Shown: one piece after another, positions 37,551 through 47,147 of the stretch
Layout: every line of letters starts with the position of its first letter
How positions within the stretch are numbered: position 1 is the stretch's first letter
NCBI GenBank assembly: GCA_965372405.1
Contig: CBDVCE010000005.1
Coordinates: 39,117 to 103,116 of the forward strand
Direction: 5' to 3'
Origin: Sunxiuqinia sp965372405
GTDB taxonomy: Bacteria; Bacteroidota; Bacteroidia; Bacteroidales; Prolixibacteraceae
DNA: 64,000 nucleotides
Notes under the pieces: generated by a model
What the model was told of the DNA's origin: nothing
Database searches by the model: none
The model's input: the letters and a program-made list of their open reading frames with translations, nothing else
Position numbers and translations under genes: made by a program

Positions 37551-38642
37551 ATGAAAAAGACAGCTTTTAATCAGTTTCATATAGAATCTGAAGGAAAAAT
37601 GGTAGAATTTGCAGGTTATGAAATGCCAGTTGAGTTTACCGGAATTAAAGATGAGCACATGACCGTTAGAAATGGGGTTGGTGTTTTTGATGTTTCGCAC
37701 ATGGGTGAATTTTGGGTAAAAGGACCAAATGCCGAAGCTCTTGTTCAGAAAATAACAACTAACGATATCCTTAAACTAACTCCAGGGCAGGCTCAATATT
37801 CTTGTTTCCCAAATGGGGAAGGTGGTATTGTAGATGATTTGTTGGTGTATTACTATGAGGCTGAAAAATACCTGTTAGTTGTAAATGCATCAAATATTGA
37901 AAAAGATTGGAATTGGGTGGTTTCTCAAAACGATGTAGGAGCTGATCTGGAGAATGCTTCTGATAATATTAGTCAGTTGGCAATTCAGGGACCTAAAGCA
38001 ATTGAGGTTTTGCAAAAGCTAACAAGCGTTAATTTGAAAAGCATTAGTTACTATACATTCGTAACTGATGAATTTGCAGGGGTTAAAGATGTAATTATTT
38101 CGGCAACAGGCTATACCGGTTCCGGAGGTTTTGAGCTTTATATGCGTAATGGTGAAGCCACAAAAGTTTACGAAGCCATTTTTGAGGCTGGTAAAGATTA
38201 CGGAATCAAATCAATTGGTTTAGGTGCGCGCGATACACTTCGTTTGGAAATGGGATTTTGTTTGTATGGAAATGATATAGATGATACCACTTCTCCAATA
38301 GAAGCTGGTTTAGGATGGATTACCAAATTCAATGAGCAAAACCAATTCGTAGACAAAGATTTGTTTTTGATGCAAAAAACAGAGGGAGTAAGTCGTAAAC
38401 TTCGTGGTTTTAAAATGATTGATCGGGGTATTCCTCGCAAGGGTTACGAATTGGCAGATCGAGAAGGAAATATAATTGGGGTAGTTACTTCTGGAACTCA
38501 ATCTCCGATGTTGAATAAAGGAATTGGAATGGGATATATTGATCGGGAATATTCTGCTTTTGGAACTGAAGTATTTGTGAAAGTCCGAAATAAAATATTA
38601 AAAGCAAAAATAGTTAAAATGCCTTTTGTAAGTCTTCAATAA
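37551..38642 (+). CDS. gcvT: Aminomethyltransferase (glycine cleavage system T protein)
   Basis: 363 residues, full length. Landmarks are MVEFAGYEMPVEFTGIKDEH, VFDVSHMGEFWVKG, ITTNDILKLTPGQAQYSCF, NASNIEKDW, ISATGYTGSGGFELYM, GLGARDTLRLEMGFCLYGND and a C-terminal beta domain (GVVTSGTQSPMLNKGIGMGY). It transfers the methylene group from the aminomethyl-lipoyl H protein to tetrahydrofolate. The P and H genes are not in the window. TACTTTTG about 35 bp upstream could be a -7 box. It is followed by a strong terminator. Confidence 0.97.
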   Translation: MKKTAFNQFHIESEGKMVEFAGYEMPVEFTGIKDEHMTVRNGVGVFDVSHMGEFWVKGPNAEALVQKITTNDILKLTPGQAQYSCFPNGEGGIVDDLLVYYYEAEKYLLVVNASNIEKDWNWVVSQNDVGADLENASDNISQLAIQGPKAIEVLQKLTSVNLKSISYYTFVTDEFAGVKDVIISATGYTGSGGFELYMRNGEATKVYEAIFEAGKDYGIKSIGLGARDTLRLEMGFCLYGNDIDDTTSPIEAGLGWITKFNEQNQFVDKDLFLMQKTEGVSRKLRGFKMIDRGIPRKGYELADREGNIIGVVTSGTQSPMLNKGIGMGYIDREYSAFGTEVFVKVRNKILKAKIVKMPFVSLQ

Positions 38643-38669
38643 GGGGGGAACTTACAATTTTACTGGGGG

Positions 38670-38697
38670 AGCCTGTCATTTTTTGACAGGCTTTTTC
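38670..38697 (+). terminator. Terminator of gcvT
   Basis: AGCCTGTCA (38670-38678) and TGACAGGCT (38684-38692) form a 9-bp stem followed by a T run. Confidence 0.88.
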
Positions 38698-38742
38698 AAT
38701 TTAGGATTTTGATTTGTGAAGTAATACCAAAAACATATCAAA

Positions 38743-38871
38743 ATGAGCGATAAAAATCGTCTCTTTTTCCCTTCTTCTTTGTCAAAAAACAATTACGTAG
38801 CTATGGCTATGAAAGGATTTTTAGCCTCGAATAAGAAAAAAATAATTCAATTTTATAATCAATCATTTTAA
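38743..38871 (+). other. Possible 42-codon ORF or decayed intergenic fragment
   Basis: An ATG at 38743 opens 42 codons (MSDKNRLFFPSSLSKNNY at the start, rich in Lys, Phe and Asn) ending at TAA 38871. No ribosome site or homology is evident. It sits between the gcvT terminator and repeat array B, and may be a degenerate repetitive fragment rather than a gene. Confidence 0.25.
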
Positions 38872-38945
38872 CATGCATTTGGTATAATAAAGATTGTTCT
38901 GAAAACATTTAAACAGATCTTAGGACACTCTCGCAGAATATTATT

Positions 38946-39170
38946 GTACCGCCAGGTTTTGCTTCAGTACCGCCAGTTTTACTCCTGTACCATCAGATTG
39001 TCTCACTGTACTGCCTGGTATTGCAATTGTACCACCGGGTTTTGTCACTGTACCATCAGGTTTTGCAATTGTACCGCCAGATTTTGCAATTGTACCACAA
39101 AGTTTTGCTATTGTACCGTCAGTTTTTGTATCTGTACCATCAAGAAATGGAATAGTACCGGTGATTTGTC
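38946..39170. repeat. Tandem array B, 21-bp period (GTACCRYCAG units)
   Basis: GTAC(C/T) anchors occur at 38946, 38967, 38987, 39008, 39029, 39050, 39071, 39092, 39113, 39134 and 39155: spacing 21 bp except one 20-bp step. Consensus GTACCRYCAG, a T-rich run, then a variable GCAATT-like end. The unit is unrelated to arrays A, C and D. It is in frame with the downstream comB gene, giving a spurious N-terminal heptad extension, but the comB promoter and true ATG lie after it. Confidence 0.9.
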
Positions 39171-39246
39171 ATTCTCTGGTAGTAATCCAACAAATGGAAT
39201 CGTTTCATTTATCTTTACCAAAAGTCTTCCAACTTCCTGCTTCAGT

Positions 39247-39279
39247 TTTCCAGCAATTTCCTCAATTCTTTTATCTTTG
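39247..39279 (+). promoter_or_regulatory. Candidate comB promoter
   Basis: TATCTTTG at 39272-39279 matches TAnnTTTG; TTTC about 21 bp upstream is a weak -33 box. It lies between array B and the ATG at 39304, supporting the short form of the gene. Confidence 0.5.
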
Positions 39280-39303
39280 CCGCACAAAACAGTTCACAAA
39301 ACT

Positions 39304-40044
39304 ATGAGTACAAAAAAGCACCGCCTTGAAGTCTGTATATCGCCAGCTATTTATTCAAAACATGCCGACGATAATAATATTGTTGTGATTGTTGATGTGT
39401 TAAGAGCTACATCGGCTATTTGTACTGCTTTCCATAATGGGGTAAAAACAATTATTCCTGTTTCTACTGTTGATGAAGCACGTGAGAAAAAAATGGAAGG
39501 GTTTACTGTTGCATCAGAGCGCGATGGTTATGTGTTGGATTTTGCTGATTTTGGGAATTCCCCATTCAATTTTACCAAAGATAAGGTGGAAGGGAAGGAG
39601 ATTGTTTACTCAACCACAAATGGTACTCGCTGTATTCATATGGCAGCACATTCGAAAGAAGTTGCTATCGGTTCTTTTCTGAATTTATCTGCCTTGGCGA
39701 AATGGATTATTGATCAAGATTCGCCAGTACTAATTTTCTGTGCTTCATGGAAAGATCGTTTTAGTTTGGAAGATACAGTTTTTGCAGGTGCTCTTGCTGA
39801 AAAACTGATGGAGTCCGGCAAGTTTGAAAGCATTTGTGATGCGGTTACTGCTTCATTAGATTTGTGGAATATGGCAAAAACAGACTTGTACGCTTACATT
39901 CAAAAAGCAGCACAGAAAGGGCGCCTTGCCGAAAAAGGCTTAGATGATTGTATTGAATTTTGTCATCAGCCTGATTTTACGAATGTTATTCCAATCTTTA
40001 AAGACAATAAGCTCATTCCTCTTAACATTGATTTAGCAGACTGA
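39304..40044 (+). CDS. comB: 2-phosphosulfolactate phosphatase family protein (ComB)
   Basis: 246 residues from the ATG at 39304, the normal length for ComB. The frame is open for 120 further codons upstream, but that region is repeat array B and a promoter, not coding. Landmarks are VVIVDVLRATSAICTAFHNG, SERDGYVLDFADFGNSPFNF, YSTTNGTRCIHMA and IFCASWKDRFSLEDTVFAGA. The family removes phosphate from 2-phosphosulfolactate in coenzyme M or sulfolactate metabolism; in Bacteroidota the physiological role is unclear. The serC and serA genes follow on the same strand after 190 bp. Confidence 0.9.
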   Translation: MSTKKHRLEVCISPAIYSKHADDNNIVVIVDVLRATSAICTAFHNGVKTIIPVSTVDEAREKKMEGFTVASERDGYVLDFADFGNSPFNFTKDKVEGKEIVYSTTNGTRCIHMAAHSKEVAIGSFLNLSALAKWIIDQDSPVLIFCASWKDRFSLEDTVFAGALAEKLMESGKFESICDAVTASLDLWNMAKTDLYAYIQKAAQKGRLAEKGLDDCIEFCHQPDFTNVIPIFKDNKLIPLNIDLAD

Positions 40045-40230
40045 AAAAATAATCAACTTTTTTATGATTTTCATCATGGTTGCAGTGTGTTGTAGATTAG
40101 CCGTTTAAAAGTGAAAAAAATAGACTTAGCCTGATTTTTCTCAGATATCAACAAGTCTGAATTCCCGTTATTTGTATTAGAATTTGCAATTTTACAGCAA
40201 AATTGTATTAACTCCTTAATAATTTATAAA

Positions 40231-41307
40231 ATGAAGAAGCATAATTTTTCAGCAGGACCATCAATCTTACCTCAGTTTACGATTGAAAAAACAGCTGAAG
40301 CCATTAAAGACTTTGCCGGAACAGGACTTTCTGTTATGGAAGTTTCACACCGAGGAAAAGAATTTGTTGCTGTTATGGATGAAGCTCAGTCTTTGTTCCG
40401 TGAATTACTAAATATTCCTGATAATTATTCTGTATTATTTTTAGGTGGGGGTGCATCTATGCAATTCTGCATGATCCCATTTAACCTGATGAATAAAAAA
40501 TCGGCTTATTTAAATACAGGAACCTGGGCTGCTAAAGCACTCAAAGAAGCTAAAAACTTTGGTGAAGTTGTTGAAGTTGCTTCTTCTAAAGAATCTGTTT
40601 ATAATCATATTCCTAAAGGATACACAATCCCTGAGGATATTGACTATTTCCACTTCACATCAAATAATACCATTTACGGAACTCAAATTCGTCAGGATTT
40701 TGACTTGGATGTTCCTGTGATATGTGATATGTCATCTGATATTTTTTCACGTGTTATTGATGTAACTAAATATGACATGATATACGGTGGGGCTCAAAAG
40801 AATTTGGCTCCTGCTGGTGTTGCATTTGTAATCATCAAAAATGATATACTTGGGAAGGTTGATCGTATGATTCCAACCATGTTGAATTATCAGACTCATA
40901 TTGATGGTGGATCAATGTTCAATACGCCTCCTGTAGTTCCTGTTTTTGCTGCCTTACAAACCTTAAAGTGGTTAAAGGAAAAAGGTGGTATAGCAGCAAT
41001 GCAGAAGATTAACGAAGAAAAAGCAGCTGTTCTATATGATGAAATTGACAGGAATCCATTATTTAAGTGTCCTGTGCCAGTTGTTGAAGACCGCTCATTA
41101 ATGAATATTTGCTTTGTAATGAGCGATGATTATAAGGAGCTTGAAAAAGACTTTATGGAATTTGCTACAGCTAAAGGCATGTCAGGAATGAAAGGGCACC
41201 GTTCTGTTGGTGGATTTAGAGCTTCTACTTACAATGCGATGCCTGTTGAAAGTATTCAGGCGCTTGTTGATTGTATGGCAGAGTTCGAGAGAATGCATGT
41301 AAAATAG
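40231..41307 (+). CDS. serC: Phosphoserine aminotransferase
   Basis: 358 residues, full length. NFSAGPSILP at the N-terminus, VMEVSHRGKEF, LFLGGGASMQFCMIPFNL, YLNTGTWAAKALKEA, the PLP region CDMSSDIFSR followed by YGGAQKNLAPAGV (Lys forms the Schiff base), and MKGHRSVGGFRASTYNAMP near the end. It converts 3-phosphohydroxypyruvate to phosphoserine with glutamate. It precedes the phosphoglycerate dehydrogenase gene, so the two serine-pathway steps are linked, with a hairpin between them. Confidence 0.97.
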   Translation: MKKHNFSAGPSILPQFTIEKTAEAIKDFAGTGLSVMEVSHRGKEFVAVMDEAQSLFRELLNIPDNYSVLFLGGGASMQFCMIPFNLMNKKSAYLNTGTWAAKALKEAKNFGEVVEVASSKESVYNHIPKGYTIPEDIDYFHFTSNNTIYGTQIRQDFDLDVPVICDMSSDIFSRVIDVTKYDMIYGGAQKNLAPAGVAFVIIKNDILGKVDRMIPTMLNYQTHIDGGSMFNTPPVVPVFAALQTLKWLKEKGGIAAMQKINEEKAAVLYDEIDRNPLFKCPVPVVEDRSLMNICFVMSDDYKELEKDFMEFATAKGMSGMKGHRSVGGFRASTYNAMPVESIQALVDCMAEFERMHVK

Positions 41308-41322
41308 TTTTTTGAAATAGGG

Positions 41323-41356
41323 AGGTGGAATTTGTTTTCCACCTTTCACTTTTTTT
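41323..41356 (+). terminator. Terminator or attenuator between serC and serA
   Basis: AGGTGGAA (41323-41330) and TTCCACCT (41337-41344) form an 8-bp stem followed within a few bases by a T run. It may end or reduce transcription into serA. Confidence 0.65.
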
Positions 41357-41452
41357 AGTCATTTTAAGCATGAGGAACGGCTAAAGTAACTGGAAGTTAC
41401 TTCGATTTGGCTTGCAATGACATTTTATTTTTAACCTAAAATTTTGAATAAA

Positions 41453-42382
41453 ATGACAAAAGTATTGATTGCAACTGAAAAACCGTTTGCGAAGGTAGCT
41501 GTGGAGCAGATGACAAATATCTGTAAAAATGCCGGTTACAGTGTAAAACTTCTTGAAAAGTACACCAATAAATCTCAACTGTTAGAGGCAGCTGAAACAG
41601 CCACCGCAATGATCATTCGAAGCGACAAAGTGGATAAAGAGGTATTGGATGTAGCTAAAGAGCTAAAGATTGTAGTTCGTGCCGGAGCCGGTTATGATAA
41701 TGTTGACACCCAGTATGCCAAAGAAAAAGGCATTTATGGAGTTTGCGTTATGAATACCCCTGGACAAAACTCAAATGCTGTTGCCGAGTTAGCAATTGGA
41801 ATGGCCATTTATGGTATTCGTGAATTCTTTGGTGGTAAACCAGGAGGTGAACTTCGTGGTCGGGTATTAGGTTTGCATGGCTATGGTTATGTAGCAAGAA
41901 ACGTACATCGTATTGCTCGTGCTTTAGGAATGACTGTTAAAGTTTATACGCGCTATAGTAAGGCTCAGGCTGCTTCTCAAGGTATTGAAGTTACTAGTTC
42001 ATTAGAAGAGCTTTATGCTTTTTCTGATGTTGTTTCCATTCATGTTCCTGCTCGTGGTGAGCATATTGGCTCTGTAAGTATGGACGTATTGCAACATTTA
42101 AAAGAAAATGCAATCATTGTTAATACAGCCCGCAAGGAAGTAATCAACGAAGAAGACTTGTGTAAATTCATGGAAGAACGTTCAGATGTTAAATACTTGT
42201 CTGACATTGCTCCTGATTGTGTTGATTTTTTCAAAGAAAAGCTTGAAGGACGTTATTATTTTACTCCTAAAAAGCTGGGCGCACAAACAGCCGAAGCCAA
42301 TATGAATGCTGGCGTTGCTGCTGCTGAACAAATTGTTGCTTTCCTGGAAGAAGGTGAAAATACTTACCAGGTAAATAAATAG
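41453..42382 (+). CDS. serA: D-3-phosphoglycerate dehydrogenase (short form)
   Basis: 309 residues from the ATG at 41453 (a TTG at 41444 is also in frame). A D-isomer 2-hydroxyacid dehydrogenase with RAGAGYDNVDTQYAKEKGIY, NTPGQNSNAVAELAIG, the NAD-binding loop GLHGYGYVARNVHRIARALG and HVPARGEHIGSVSMDVL. It lacks the C-terminal ACT regulatory domain of long SerA proteins and the typical substrate-loop His-Pro is not obvious at the end (YFTPKKLGAQTAEAN occupies it). Its place between serC and DUF1015 supports a serine-synthesis role. Confidence 0.88.
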   Translation: MTKVLIATEKPFAKVAVEQMTNICKNAGYSVKLLEKYTNKSQLLEAAETATAMIIRSDKVDKEVLDVAKELKIVVRAGAGYDNVDTQYAKEKGIYGVCVMNTPGQNSNAVAELAIGMAIYGIREFFGGKPGGELRGRVLGLHGYGYVARNVHRIARALGMTVKVYTRYSKAQAASQGIEVTSSLEELYAFSDVVSIHVPARGEHIGSVSMDVLQHLKENAIIVNTARKEVINEEDLCKFMEERSDVKYLSDIAPDCVDFFKEKLEGRYYFTPKKLGAQTAEANMNAGVAAAEQIVAFLEEGENTYQVNK

Positions 42383-42508
42383 CAATTTTCTAAATCATAA
42401 GCATGTTTTAAGAAAAGGTTTTTTCATCTGATTTTTTGGATTATGATGTCACGTGTCTAAAATATCAGTTGTAAATTCACTGATTCTATTAAAAAAGTAA
42501 AAGAAGAT

Positions 42509-43759
42509 ATGGCAAGAATAAAACCATTCAAAGGGCTTCGTCCTCCAACAAAAATTGCAAAAGAACTAGCATGCCTGCCTTATGATGTGATGAATGCACA
42601 AGAAGCAGCATCAATGGCTGAAGGTAAAGAAAACTCATTATTACACATTACACGGGCAGAAATAGATTGTGCGGCTGGAACTGATGTTCATTCTGATGAA
42701 GTATACAATAAATCAGTTGAGAACTTTAAGAAGTTTCAGGCTGAAGGATGGCTGGTAAAAGAGGAAGTGGCAAAATATTATATTTATGCTCAAACCATGA
42801 ATGGACGTACTCAGTACGGTATTGTTGGTGCTGCTGCATGTGAAGATTATCACAAAGGGATTATTAAAAAACATGAATTAACACGTCCTGATAAAGAGGA
42901 AGATCGTATGATTTTGACTCGTTATCTGAATGCAAATATTGAACCTGTATTCTTCTCATACAAAGCTGTACCAGAAATTGATGCAATTGTTGCAACGATT
43001 GTAAAAGAGCAGGACGCTGATTATGATTTCGTGGCTGAGGATGGTTTCGGACATCATTTTTGGGCAATTAATGACGCTACAATCAATTCACAAATAGAAG
43101 AACTTTTTGCTACAAAAGTGCCTGCGACTTACGTTGCTGATGGTCATCATCGCACGGCTGCCGCTGCTCTAATTGGTAAAGAGAAAGAAGCTCAAAACCC
43201 AAATCATACAGGCGAAGAGCCATATAATTTTTTCATGGCTGTGCATTTTCCAGATGATCAATTGCAAATTATTGATTACAACAGGGTTGTTAAAGACCTG
43301 AATGATTTGAGTGAAACGAAGCTAATTGAGAAATTAGAAGCCGGTTTTGAAGTTGAAAAAATGGGAAGTGAAATTTGCAAGCCATCGAAACTTCATGAAT
43401 TCAGTATGTATCTTTCAGGCGATTGGTATAAATTGACCGCCAAAGAAGGAACTTATGATGATAATGATCCAATTGAAGCATTGGATGTGACTGTTCTTTC
43501 AAATCAGGTTTTAGAACCTATTCTGGATATTCAGGATTTACGTACTTCAAAGAGAATTGATTTTGTTGGTGGAATTCGTGGTTTAGGTGAATTGCAAAAA
43601 CGTGTTGATTCAGGTGAGATGAAAGTAGCTTTTGCACTTTTCCCAGTTTCAATGAAGCAATTAATCGACATTGCTGATACTGGAAATATCATGCCTCCAA
43701 AAACCACATGGTTTGAACCAAAACTTCGATCAGGTTTGGTCATCAATCCATTATTTTAA
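42509..43759 (+). CDS. DUF1015 family protein (serine-pathway neighbour)
   Basis: 416 residues, usual size for DUF1015. Conserved parts are IKPFKGLRPPTKIAKELACL (N-terminus), PYDVMNAQEA, YIYAQTMNGRTQYGIVG, TYVADGHHRTAAAALIGKEK and FVGGIRGLGELQKRVDSGE. The ADGHHR segment is the hallmark of the family, in which some members are linked to serine phosphorylation with free serine or ADP as partners. It follows serC and serA on the same strand, a recurrent arrangement. A precise reaction cannot be stated from sequence. Followed by a terminator. Confidence 0.9.
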   Translation: MARIKPFKGLRPPTKIAKELACLPYDVMNAQEAASMAEGKENSLLHITRAEIDCAAGTDVHSDEVYNKSVENFKKFQAEGWLVKEEVAKYYIYAQTMNGRTQYGIVGAAACEDYHKGIIKKHELTRPDKEEDRMILTRYLNANIEPVFFSYKAVPEIDAIVATIVKEQDADYDFVAEDGFGHHFWAINDATINSQIEELFATKVPATYVADGHHRTAAAALIGKEKEAQNPNHTGEEPYNFFMAVHFPDDQLQIIDYNRVVKDLNDLSETKLIEKLEAGFEVEKMGSEICKPSKLHEFSMYLSGDWYKLTAKEGTYDDNDPIEALDVTVLSNQVLEPILDIQDLRTSKRIDFVGGIRGLGELQKRVDSGEMKVAFALFPVSMKQLIDIADTGNIMPPKTTWFEPKLRSGLVINPLF

Positions 43760-43791
43760 GATATAATCAACCACATATATTACATTTAGCT

Positions 43792-43822
43792 AGCGCAGAC
43801 TTTTGGGTCTGCGCTTTTTTTG
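43792..43822 (+). terminator. Terminator of the serC-serA-DUF1015 unit
   Basis: AGCGCAGAC (43792-43800) and GTCTGCGCT (43807-43815) form a 9-bp G+C-rich stem followed by seven T. Confidence 0.9.
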
Positions 43823-43903
43823 TTTTTTGATGTAATATGAGGTGTTAGTTATGTTTTGTTATATGATTTGCAACATGTATCAAGTAAATCGAAACATTCA
43901 TCT

Positions 43904-43934
43904 ATTGAATTTTAAACTTAAGCCAATACTTTTG
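43904..43934 (+). promoter_or_regulatory. Candidate promoter of the beta-propeller/cytochrome-like gene
   Basis: ATTG (43904-43907), 19 bp, then TACTTTTG (43927-43934) matches the Bacteroidota consensus with one mismatch in the -33 box. The ATG is at 44009. Confidence 0.5.
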
Positions 43935-44008
43935 AAAAATAGATTTTTAGTTGTAGAAGTGTAATTACTTTTAATACCTAAACCAACTAAACCTAAAATT
44001 TTAAACCT

Positions 44009-46584
44009 ATGACAAACAATTTTAATAAAGTAGTTTTTGCCATATTGGTGTTATTATTAGCATTCAATTCAAACATTTTAGCTAATTCTGATTTAAATAA
44101 AAGTGAGGCTCATGAGAAGCTGAGGGATGCAATCCTGGATATGAAGGCCAAATTCAAGAATGAATATCCAGATGCTGATGAATTTCTCAATAGACTAAGC
44201 AATATTGAGTCATCTGATACTGTTGCATTTCAGGCACTGCAAAAGGAAGCATTACTCTCAAACCCTTTGCTTAAAAACCATCCAATTCTTTTTGTTACTC
44301 ACGATCAGTATAAATCACACTACCATGCTGTGGACATGTTATTTCATGCTGGTGAATTTAACTGGGATCGACAGGAACCACATTCAAATCTTTTTGATTG
44401 CGGGAGTAGTTTAAAATATCTAAATGTTTCAACAGGTGAAGTTGTAACATTGCTGGAAACTGAAGAAGGTTTAATTCGTGATCCTGATTTGTATTTCAAT
44501 GCCAAGAAGCTCGTTTTCGCCATGAGGAAGAATCGTGAAGATGATTACCATATTTATGAGATGAATATTGATGGTTCAGGATTAAAACAGATAACATCAC
44601 TTAAAGGGGTTTGTGATTTTGATCCGATTTATTTGCCAGATGATAAAATTATTTTCAGCTCAACACGTGAGCCAAAGTATAACAAATGCTCACGCGATCA
44701 CGCTGCAAATTTGTATCGTATGAATGATGATGGATCGAATATCCACAGAATAACAAGAAACACCTTATTTGACAACCATGCAGAAGTGATGCCTGATGGC
44801 CGTATTTTGTATGCACGTTGGGAATATATAGATCGTAATTTTGGTGATGCTCATGGAATATGGACAGTGAACCCAGATGGAACTGGGCAGGCTCTTTATT
44901 TTGGGAACAACACAGCTGTACCTCCTGCAGTTTTTAATCAGCACCTTATTCCATCAACTGATAAAATGGTATGTATCCTTGGGAATCATCATCATGTTTT
45001 AAATGGTGCTATTGCCGTTGTTGAACGATCAAAGGGGGTAGAAGGTAAAGAACCCATTCATTATACCATTCCTGAATATATTAAAGGTCTTTCACGAGAA
45101 GGGGGAGACTTTGATTGTGACATAATCCAACGTCAGCCATTTGCTAAATATGAAGATGTTTGGCCTCTTTCTGAGGATTATTTTATCTGTTCAAGAGATG
45201 TGAGTTTTGGTGATAAAAAAACGGGATTATTTCTTTTAGATTCATTCGGGAATGAAGTTTTAATTCATGAAGAAGACAGAGGATGTTTTGATCCAATGCC
45301 AATAAAAAGTAGAAAGCGTCCAGCCATTATTCCAGATAAAAGAAAATTCGATGAAAGTAATGGATTTGTGTATGTGCAAAATGTTTACGAAGGAACACAT
45401 ATGGAAGGTGTAAAGGCCGGATCAGCCAAGTATATGCGAATTGTGGAATCACCTCAGAAGAAAAACTGGTCAGGAGGCACATGGGACGGGAGGGGTATCA
45501 GGCTCCGGGAATGAACTGGCACGATTTCTCTTCAAAAAGAATAATTGGAACGATTCCAATTGAAAAAGACGGATCAGCTTACTTTGAAGTTCCTTCTGAC
45601 GTTTTTATTTATTACCAGGTACTTGATGAGAATAAAAGGATGATTCAATCAATGCGATCGGGTACTGTGGTTCAGGCTGGTGAAATACAAGGATGTATTG
45701 GGTGTCATGAAGACCGACTGTCCACTCCCAGAGTCTCAAATACAGCTTTAGCGATGAAAAGATCACCTTCGCAAATTGAAGATTGGTATGGACCAACTAG
45801 AAAATTTAATTATTTAAAAGAAGTACAACCTGTTTTTGACAAACATTGTGTTAAGTGTCATGATTTCGAAAAGGAAGCTGGAAAAAGATTGATTCTAGCT
45901 AGAGATAAGAATCCTTATTTCAATGCTTCTTATATTGATTTAAAACTTAATAGTCAGAAAATGCTTAAGGTACCAGGAGGTGGTCCGGCTGAGATACAAC
46001 AGGCATACAGTTGGGGATCACATGCAAGTTTATTGTCTGATGTTATTATGAATGAGCATGAAGCACATGAAAAGGTAGAATTACCGGAAGAAGATAGAGA
46101 TCGCATCAATACATGGATTGATATTAATGCTCCATATTATCCAAGTTACGAATCTGCTTATCCCAAAAGCTTTACTGGACGTTCACCTCTAAAATCATCA
46201 CAGTTGAACCGCCTTTCAGAAATAACCGGAATCAATTTTGGAGGACCAAATAAAGCACATCATCGGAAAGATCGTCCTCATATTTCTTTTGACAGGCCAG
46301 AATTAAGCCCATGTCTTAAAAGGGTAACAGAACAGGAACTTTATAAAGAAGCTTTATCAATTATTACCAAAGGGAAAGAAACTTTGGAGAAAACACCAAG
46401 ATGTGATATGGATGGTTTTGTTCCTTCTAAAATTGATCAGCTCCGTTTAAAACGTTTTGATGACCTAAATACAATTGAATTAATGTATCGTGAGAAAATA
46501 CGGAAGGGTGAAAAAATGTATGATAAAGATATTTCGCAATCTGTTGTGCAGCCCGTTAATCCTGAGAGTAATTATAAAGAATAG
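44009..46584 (+). pseudogene. Secreted HZS-alpha-like beta-propeller/cytochrome c protein, interrupted by a -1 frameshift
   Basis: Two overlapping frames (44009-45514 and 45481-46584) form one protein of about 858 residues. Part 1 has a signal peptide and propeller-type repeats (IYEMNIDGSGLKQITSLKGV, IFSSTREPKYNKCSRD, NLYRMNDDGSNIHRITRN, GIWTVNPDGTGQALYFGNNT). Part 2 begins with YQAPGMNWHDF, continues into EKDGSAYFEVPSDVFIYYQV and carries two haem c motifs (CIGCH and CVKCH). The family is often annotated as hydrazine synthase alpha-like, without implying that activity. Adding one G in the GGG at 45488-45490 restores WDGEGYQAPGMNWHDF. It is either a genuine disruption, a sequencing error or programmed slippage. 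Confidence 0.82.
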
Positions 46585-46837
46585 GAAACTGAAATAATAG
46601 TATGAATGGAATTGAGAATCCCTTTATGAGATATTCTTTTAATACTTTGTTGGCCCAAATTCTGAATTGAATTCCTTGTTTTGAATTTACTCTATATCCA
46701 ACTGAAATAATTGCATCCAGATTATACAGTTTGATTTTTCTTTTACCTTCAATTTGAACTAACGAGGAATCCTCGGTAGTTGCGATTTCTTCTAATTCAG
46801 CCGATTTATATATGTTTTTCAAATCTAATAAATTCAA
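46556..46837 (-). pseudogene. RhuM-family (virulence protein) fragment
   Basis: A 93-codon frame without ATG, starting at TTG. The core NLDAIISVGYRVNSKQGIQF and RIWANKVLKEYLIKGF is the strongly conserved centre of RhuM proteins, which are about 300 residues. The N-terminal DNA-binding part and everything after IKGF are missing; the tail (IPFILLFQFPILYNYSQD) is unrelated read-through. It overlaps the end of the preceding gene by 29 bp on the opposite strand. A mobile-element or defence-island remnant is likely. Confidence 0.8.
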
Positions 46838-46911
46838 GCTTATTTATAATACTTGTTTATGTATCAATTTTAGAGTTTCATACAGCCTAAATCTTCGTTA
46901 TTTCAATGCAT

Positions 46912-47098
46912 GCTAACGGTTTTCTTGTATATGCTATGGGGTTTTCGAAGCACTTCACTTTCAAGCCTGCACAGAGCCAATTCGTTTATTCATATTTTCT
47001 TTTTTTCCGTCAATCGTTAAAGACGAATTGGCGGTGTTGCAATAATGGGCCGCAGCCCAATTAAGCACTTCACCGCTTTTGGCTATATTGCGTGTTAG
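46912..47098. repeat. Cassette-boundary-like imperfect inverted repeat (attC-like shape)
   Basis: The left end GCTAACGG and right end GTGTTAGT are complementary, and both are followed inwards by similar tracts (TGTATATGC against GGCTATATTGC). Inside are AAGCACTTCAC repeated directly and a perfect 10-bp inverted repeat GCCAATTCGT/ACGAATTGGC. Total length is about 185 bp. The GTTAG ends and hairpin shape recall integron attC sites and the cassette spacers seen in Bacteroidota accessory regions. No integrase gene is in the window, so the identity is tentative. Confidence 0.4.
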
Positions 47099-47147
47099 TA
47101 CCTGCAATGCTCTTATTATCAAATATTTATTTCGTTTAAAATTTCAT

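Noticed and set aside
45481..46584. Independent cytochrome c gene starting at 45481
   Set aside because: The sequence begins in the middle of a conserved segment that continues the preceding frame; one protein with a frameshift is a better reading.
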